A DNA stretch of 64,000 nucleotides. It comes from Vanilla planifolia (taxonomy: Eukaryota; Streptophyta; Magnoliopsida; Asparagales; Orchidaceae). Below are positions 61,369-64,000 of this stretch, piece by piece. The position numbers and the translations under genes are program-made. Position 1 is the stretch's first letter. Each line of letters opens with the position of its first letter. Under the pieces are notes generated by a model, which was given only the letters and a program-made list of their open reading frames with translations, was not told the origin of the DNA and searched no databases. The stretch lies in assembly GCA_023846275.1 (NCBI GenBank), contig CM043872.1, positions 27,704,670-27,768,669 of the forward strand, in the 5' to 3' direction.

Positions 61369-63205
61369 AATACGGCAATGGCGTACGGGCGAACTCCTTC
61401 GGCAGAAATTTTGAATGAACCTTAGAAATTAGTGGCATTATTGAAACATTAGGATAGTACGAACATCGGATTTTGTTTCTCCTTGTTCGCGTTCGCTGGA
61501 AATCGACGGAAGGATTGGATTGGTCGGCGATTGCGTCGGTTAGGGTTCGCGGGCGTCGGACCGAGGAAGGAGAAGGGTTTAGATTAATTACGAATTTATT
61601 TAAGTAATTAATGGTATTTATATAATATTTATTAGTAATTATATTTATTTAAGCATCGACCGATTAACGGATTATTAAGGAATTTGGTTTGGTGGTGTCG
61701 TGGTTCAGTGCGAGGTTTCCGAACCGGCAGCGAAAACCGGTTCAACGGGATTCGGCGAGAACGAACGGCGCGGAGGAAAATTTAATTCGGAAATTAATCC
61801 GAATTTTCGGAAAAAGGATATATGTGGAATTTAAATTTTATTCGGAAATTTATTCCGAATTTCGAAAAATGGATAAAGGGCGGAAATTGATTTTTTTGAA
61901 TTTAAAAATTTCCTGAAGTGAGAAAAAGGTGATTTTTAGAAATCACGTAGCCAAGTTGAATACATGTGGACTGGTATGCGCCTTATTGTATCTGGACACA
62001 TGTTGCCGAATCTTGGAGTTAGAGCTTGGCAATGACTGTAGGGGCGTGGCTTCTATGGAAATTGTTGGGAGAGGACTTCTTGGGACGGTGGCTGAGTCGA
62101 TCTCTTCTGGTCCATGAGTGTAGGCCTGCGCGCCTGAGAGTGGCAGTGGCAGGGGTGACTCGCCGTGGCTAGCCAAGTGTGTAGGCCTACGTGCCTGAGG
62201 GTGGCAGGGGTGTCTCACGTTGGCTAGAGATCTATGTGATTGGTTCTGTCTATAGTCTCCAGAAGATTGATTGACGAGAGACGCTGCGGTGTCGGGTGCT
62301 AGGCGTTGTGATGCGTGCGCAGAGATGGGCGTGTCCCGCTGGCATGCTACCTGGGAGCACAGAGGAGAGCTACTCTGTTGTGACTGGGGGTGACTGTGAT
62401 TGGTCAGAGTCTGGAACTGAGAGTGCCTATCCACCATATATTGTTATGCTGTATTCTTATACTCTTGCTATTATCCTTCTCTTGCATGTGAGTTTTACTA
62501 GCTGTCTTTCCTACTGGGCGTAGCTCATTTCCGTATTATATATTTTCAGTGGCTCGGCAGACTTGACGCTACCTGATTAGGTGGGATCGTGGTCAGCAGG
62601 CTTGTGAAGGATATCTGATCGGTGATTATCTGAGAAATTCTGATTTGTTAATTGTTGCTGTTGGATGTTGTCAGTGAGACTGTTATTCTCATATGTCAGT
62701 TATTATGTGAGGGTGATTCTGACCTATGTATCTGGTTGGACAATATTGTATTTGTTGGACTTGGATCTTATTTTTGTGATGTAGTTTCCATTCACTGTTT
62801 TACTTTATTATCTTGATGGTATAGTGTGTGGAGTGCTATATTTTATCTGAGGATGTTATGTATTTTATTTTTGATGGTGAGGTCATTACATGGCTATGGA
62901 ACTTAACATTGGGGGTTCAGACTTCTATTAGACCGGTTCTCCTATCGGTATGGGTTAGGAGTATTGGGTCTAGTAGGAGTAACATTGCGCGAGTCCATCT
63001 GTTAATTCAGGAGTCATGAACCTGATTTGACGATGTACCCGGGAGATGGGATCCACATTGTTAAGGAAAGTAGGTGTGTAATGACGTGTTATATCCTATG
63101 TTTTTCGTAGGCTACTCAGGTTGGTATGGGACGATCTGAGCTGTCTATATGCAAAAAAAAAAAATATATGCCAAAAATCAGCCTAGGAAAATATGGGGTG
63201 TAACA
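61369..63205 (+). repeat. Right arm of the LTR palindrome
   Basis: Mirror of the left arm, abutting the primer-binding site. It keeps about 25-30 bp near 63165-63195 (between an A run and GGGGTGTAACA) that the left arm lacks. Confidence 0.9.
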
Positions 63206-63209
63206 AGAG

Positions 63210-63221
63210 TGGTATCAGAGC
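63210..63221 (+). promoter_or_regulatory. Primer-binding site for tRNA-iMet
   Basis: TGGTATCAGAGC is the exact complement of the 3' end of plant initiator tRNA-Met. It lies four bases after the LTR terminus (CA at 63204-63205). It would prime minus-strand DNA synthesis and fixes the element orientation as plus. Confidence 0.92.
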
Positions 63222-63363
63222 CCTAGGTTAAGATAGTGGGGCTAGATATGTATAAAAGTTTAGCCCTAGGTTAGGATAATGGGGCTAGACATGTATAGAA
63301 GTTCAACCCAAGGTGGGGAGAACTGTTGGTCATTTTATTATACTATGGTAGTCCGTATGCCAA

Positions 63364-64000
63364 ATGCCAAATGACGACTCTAATGCCAGATTAGTTGCTT
63401 TTGATAGTATGGCTGGTACCAGGAGACTTCCCTTTCGTGGAACAGCTAGAGGCAGATATGTATCTGCTACTCCTACCCCGGAGACGATCCCAGCATTGCC
63501 AGTTGAGCCAGCCGTGGATCGTTGGATCGATGCCTTTATGCGGTTACGTCCGCGGAGCTTCAGTGGGTCGGCTGACCCAGCGGTGGCAGATGACTGGATG
63601 GCTCATATGCTTGAACTATTTGATGCCTTGGGATGTCCATTCGGCAGGAGGGTAGTACTTGCTGCTCTAGTATTGGAGGGAGAGGCTGCTACCTGGTGGA
63701 GAGGCCAGCAGCGCGCTATGTTTGGGGAGGCCCAGAACAGCGAGATAGCATGAGAAGACTTTGTTGAGGCATTCAGGGAGTGCTACATTCCGGCTTCTGC
63801 CATGTCTCAGTTCAGGAGGGAACTTATACACCTCAGGCAGGGCCAGATGTCAGTGAACGATTACTTATCGAGGTTCACTTATCTGGCGAGGTACGCCGCA
63901 GAGCTGGTGCCTTCTGAGGAGCGCAGATGTGAGATGTTCCTGGAAGGACTTCGTCCTATGCTGCAGCGCCAGCTAGTTGTGAGTCGGTTTGCCAGGTTTC
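63364..64000 (+). pseudogene. Ty3/gypsy gag, one in-frame stop, runs off window
   Basis: The frame begins MPNDDSNARL at 63364. It carries the gag core: RSFSGSADPAVADDWMAHML, LGCPFGRRVVLAALVLEGEA and ATWWRG. A TGA at 63751-63753 interrupts it at the position where related gag proteins have tryptophan (before EDFVEAF). The same frame then stays open to the window end (FRECYIPASAMSQFRREL, then MSVNDYLSRFTYLA). The capsid protein packages element RNA. The protease and pol regions lie outside the window. Low decay suggests a fairly recent insertion. Confidence 0.85.

Larger units (their letters stand above)
59476..63205 (+). mobile_element. Palindromic 5' LTR of a Ty3/gypsy element
   Basis: The segment starts TGTTACACCCC and ends GGGGTGTAACA. 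Four bases later comes a tRNA-iMet primer-binding site, then gag, so by position it is a 5' LTR of 3.73 kb. Internally it is one inverted repeat: left arm 59476-61352, 16-nt loop 61353-61368, right arm 61369-63205. Base p pairs with 122721-p, without any indel, from the loop out to 60425/62296. The mirrored open frames of 75 and 62 codons (60805-61032 with 61689-61916; 60604-60792 with 61929-62117) are identical for this reason and are not genes. Alternative: two LTRs fused head to head. The left flank has no primer-binding site, which favours a single LTR. The 3' LTR lies outside the window. Confidence 0.8.

Noticed and set aside
60805..61916. Identical 75-residue proteins encoded in mirror image at 60805-61032 (-) and 61689-61916 (+)
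   Set aside because: They are the same DNA read outward from the two arms of the LTR palindrome. No domain, no conserved start context; identity reflects the inverted repeat.
59476..63205. Palindrome as a long-read hairpin-adapter artefact
   Set aside because: The outer arms differ by substitutions and indels, including a 51-bp unit and a ~25-30-bp segment present in one arm only. An artefact copies one strand and would not produce this.
1..64000. CRISPR arrays, tRNA and rRNA genes, organellar DNA
   Set aside because: No regularly spaced repeats, no cloverleaf with conserved A and B boxes, and no rRNA or plastid or mitochondrial genes were recognised on either strand by eye. A tRNAscan or Infernal run would settle small RNAs.

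Overview
The window is plant nuclear DNA, most likely from a flowering plant. It is AT-rich and dominated by decayed transposable elements, with three spliced host genes that match land-plant families. No bacterial, organellar or CRISPR features were seen. I could not narrow the lineage from sequence alone.

Host genes. (1) 11849-19560 (+): a complete 14-exon nucleobase-ascorbate transporter (NAT6-like, 536 aa when spliced). Its intron 11 is 4.3 kb long and holds a wrecked Ty3/gypsy pol. (2) 20851-21557 (+): a 3-exon DUF4228/PADRE protein of 170 aa with an N-myristoylation-type start and three G-boxes upstream. (3) 54424-56067 (-): a 6-exon D-type cyclin of the CYCD1 type (325 aa), with an LxCxE retinoblastoma-binding motif. 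Only its first exon stands out as a long reading frame. The other five were found by following splice sites.

Mobile elements, left to right. A minus-strand LINE relic lies at about 2.65-5.59 kb, with ORF1 joined to the ORF2 C-terminus and a 254-bp internal tandem duplication. Ty3/gypsy pol lies in NAT intron 11. GC-rich minisatellite or LTR-like blocks lie at 22.6-25.0 and 27.1-27.6 kb. Minus-strand gag relics lie at 25.2-26.2 and 35.5-36.9 kb. A young, 5'-truncated LINE at 27666-30132 (-) is flanked by a perfect 19-bp target-site duplication and has one stop codon interrupting an otherwise open RT-RNase H frame. Further gypsy fragments lie at 30.4-34.3 kb, another LINE relic at 43.1-44.3 kb, and an AT-rich repeat field at 45.6-50.3 kb.

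The most unusual structure is at the right end. 59476-63205 begins TGTTACACCCC and ends GGGGTGTAACA, and a tRNA-iMet primer-binding site and a Ty3/gypsy gag follow it. That is the layout of a 5' LTR, but the 3.73-kb segment is one giant inverted repeat with arms of about 1.85 kb and a 16-nt loop. The inner ~0.93 kb of the arms looks identical. The outer ~0.9 kb has diverged. This is either a retrotransposon with a hairpin LTR or two LTRs fused head to head.

The three host genes show no common pathway: membrane transport, a small stress-type protein and cell-cycle entry. The rest is best read as intergenic repeat turnover.
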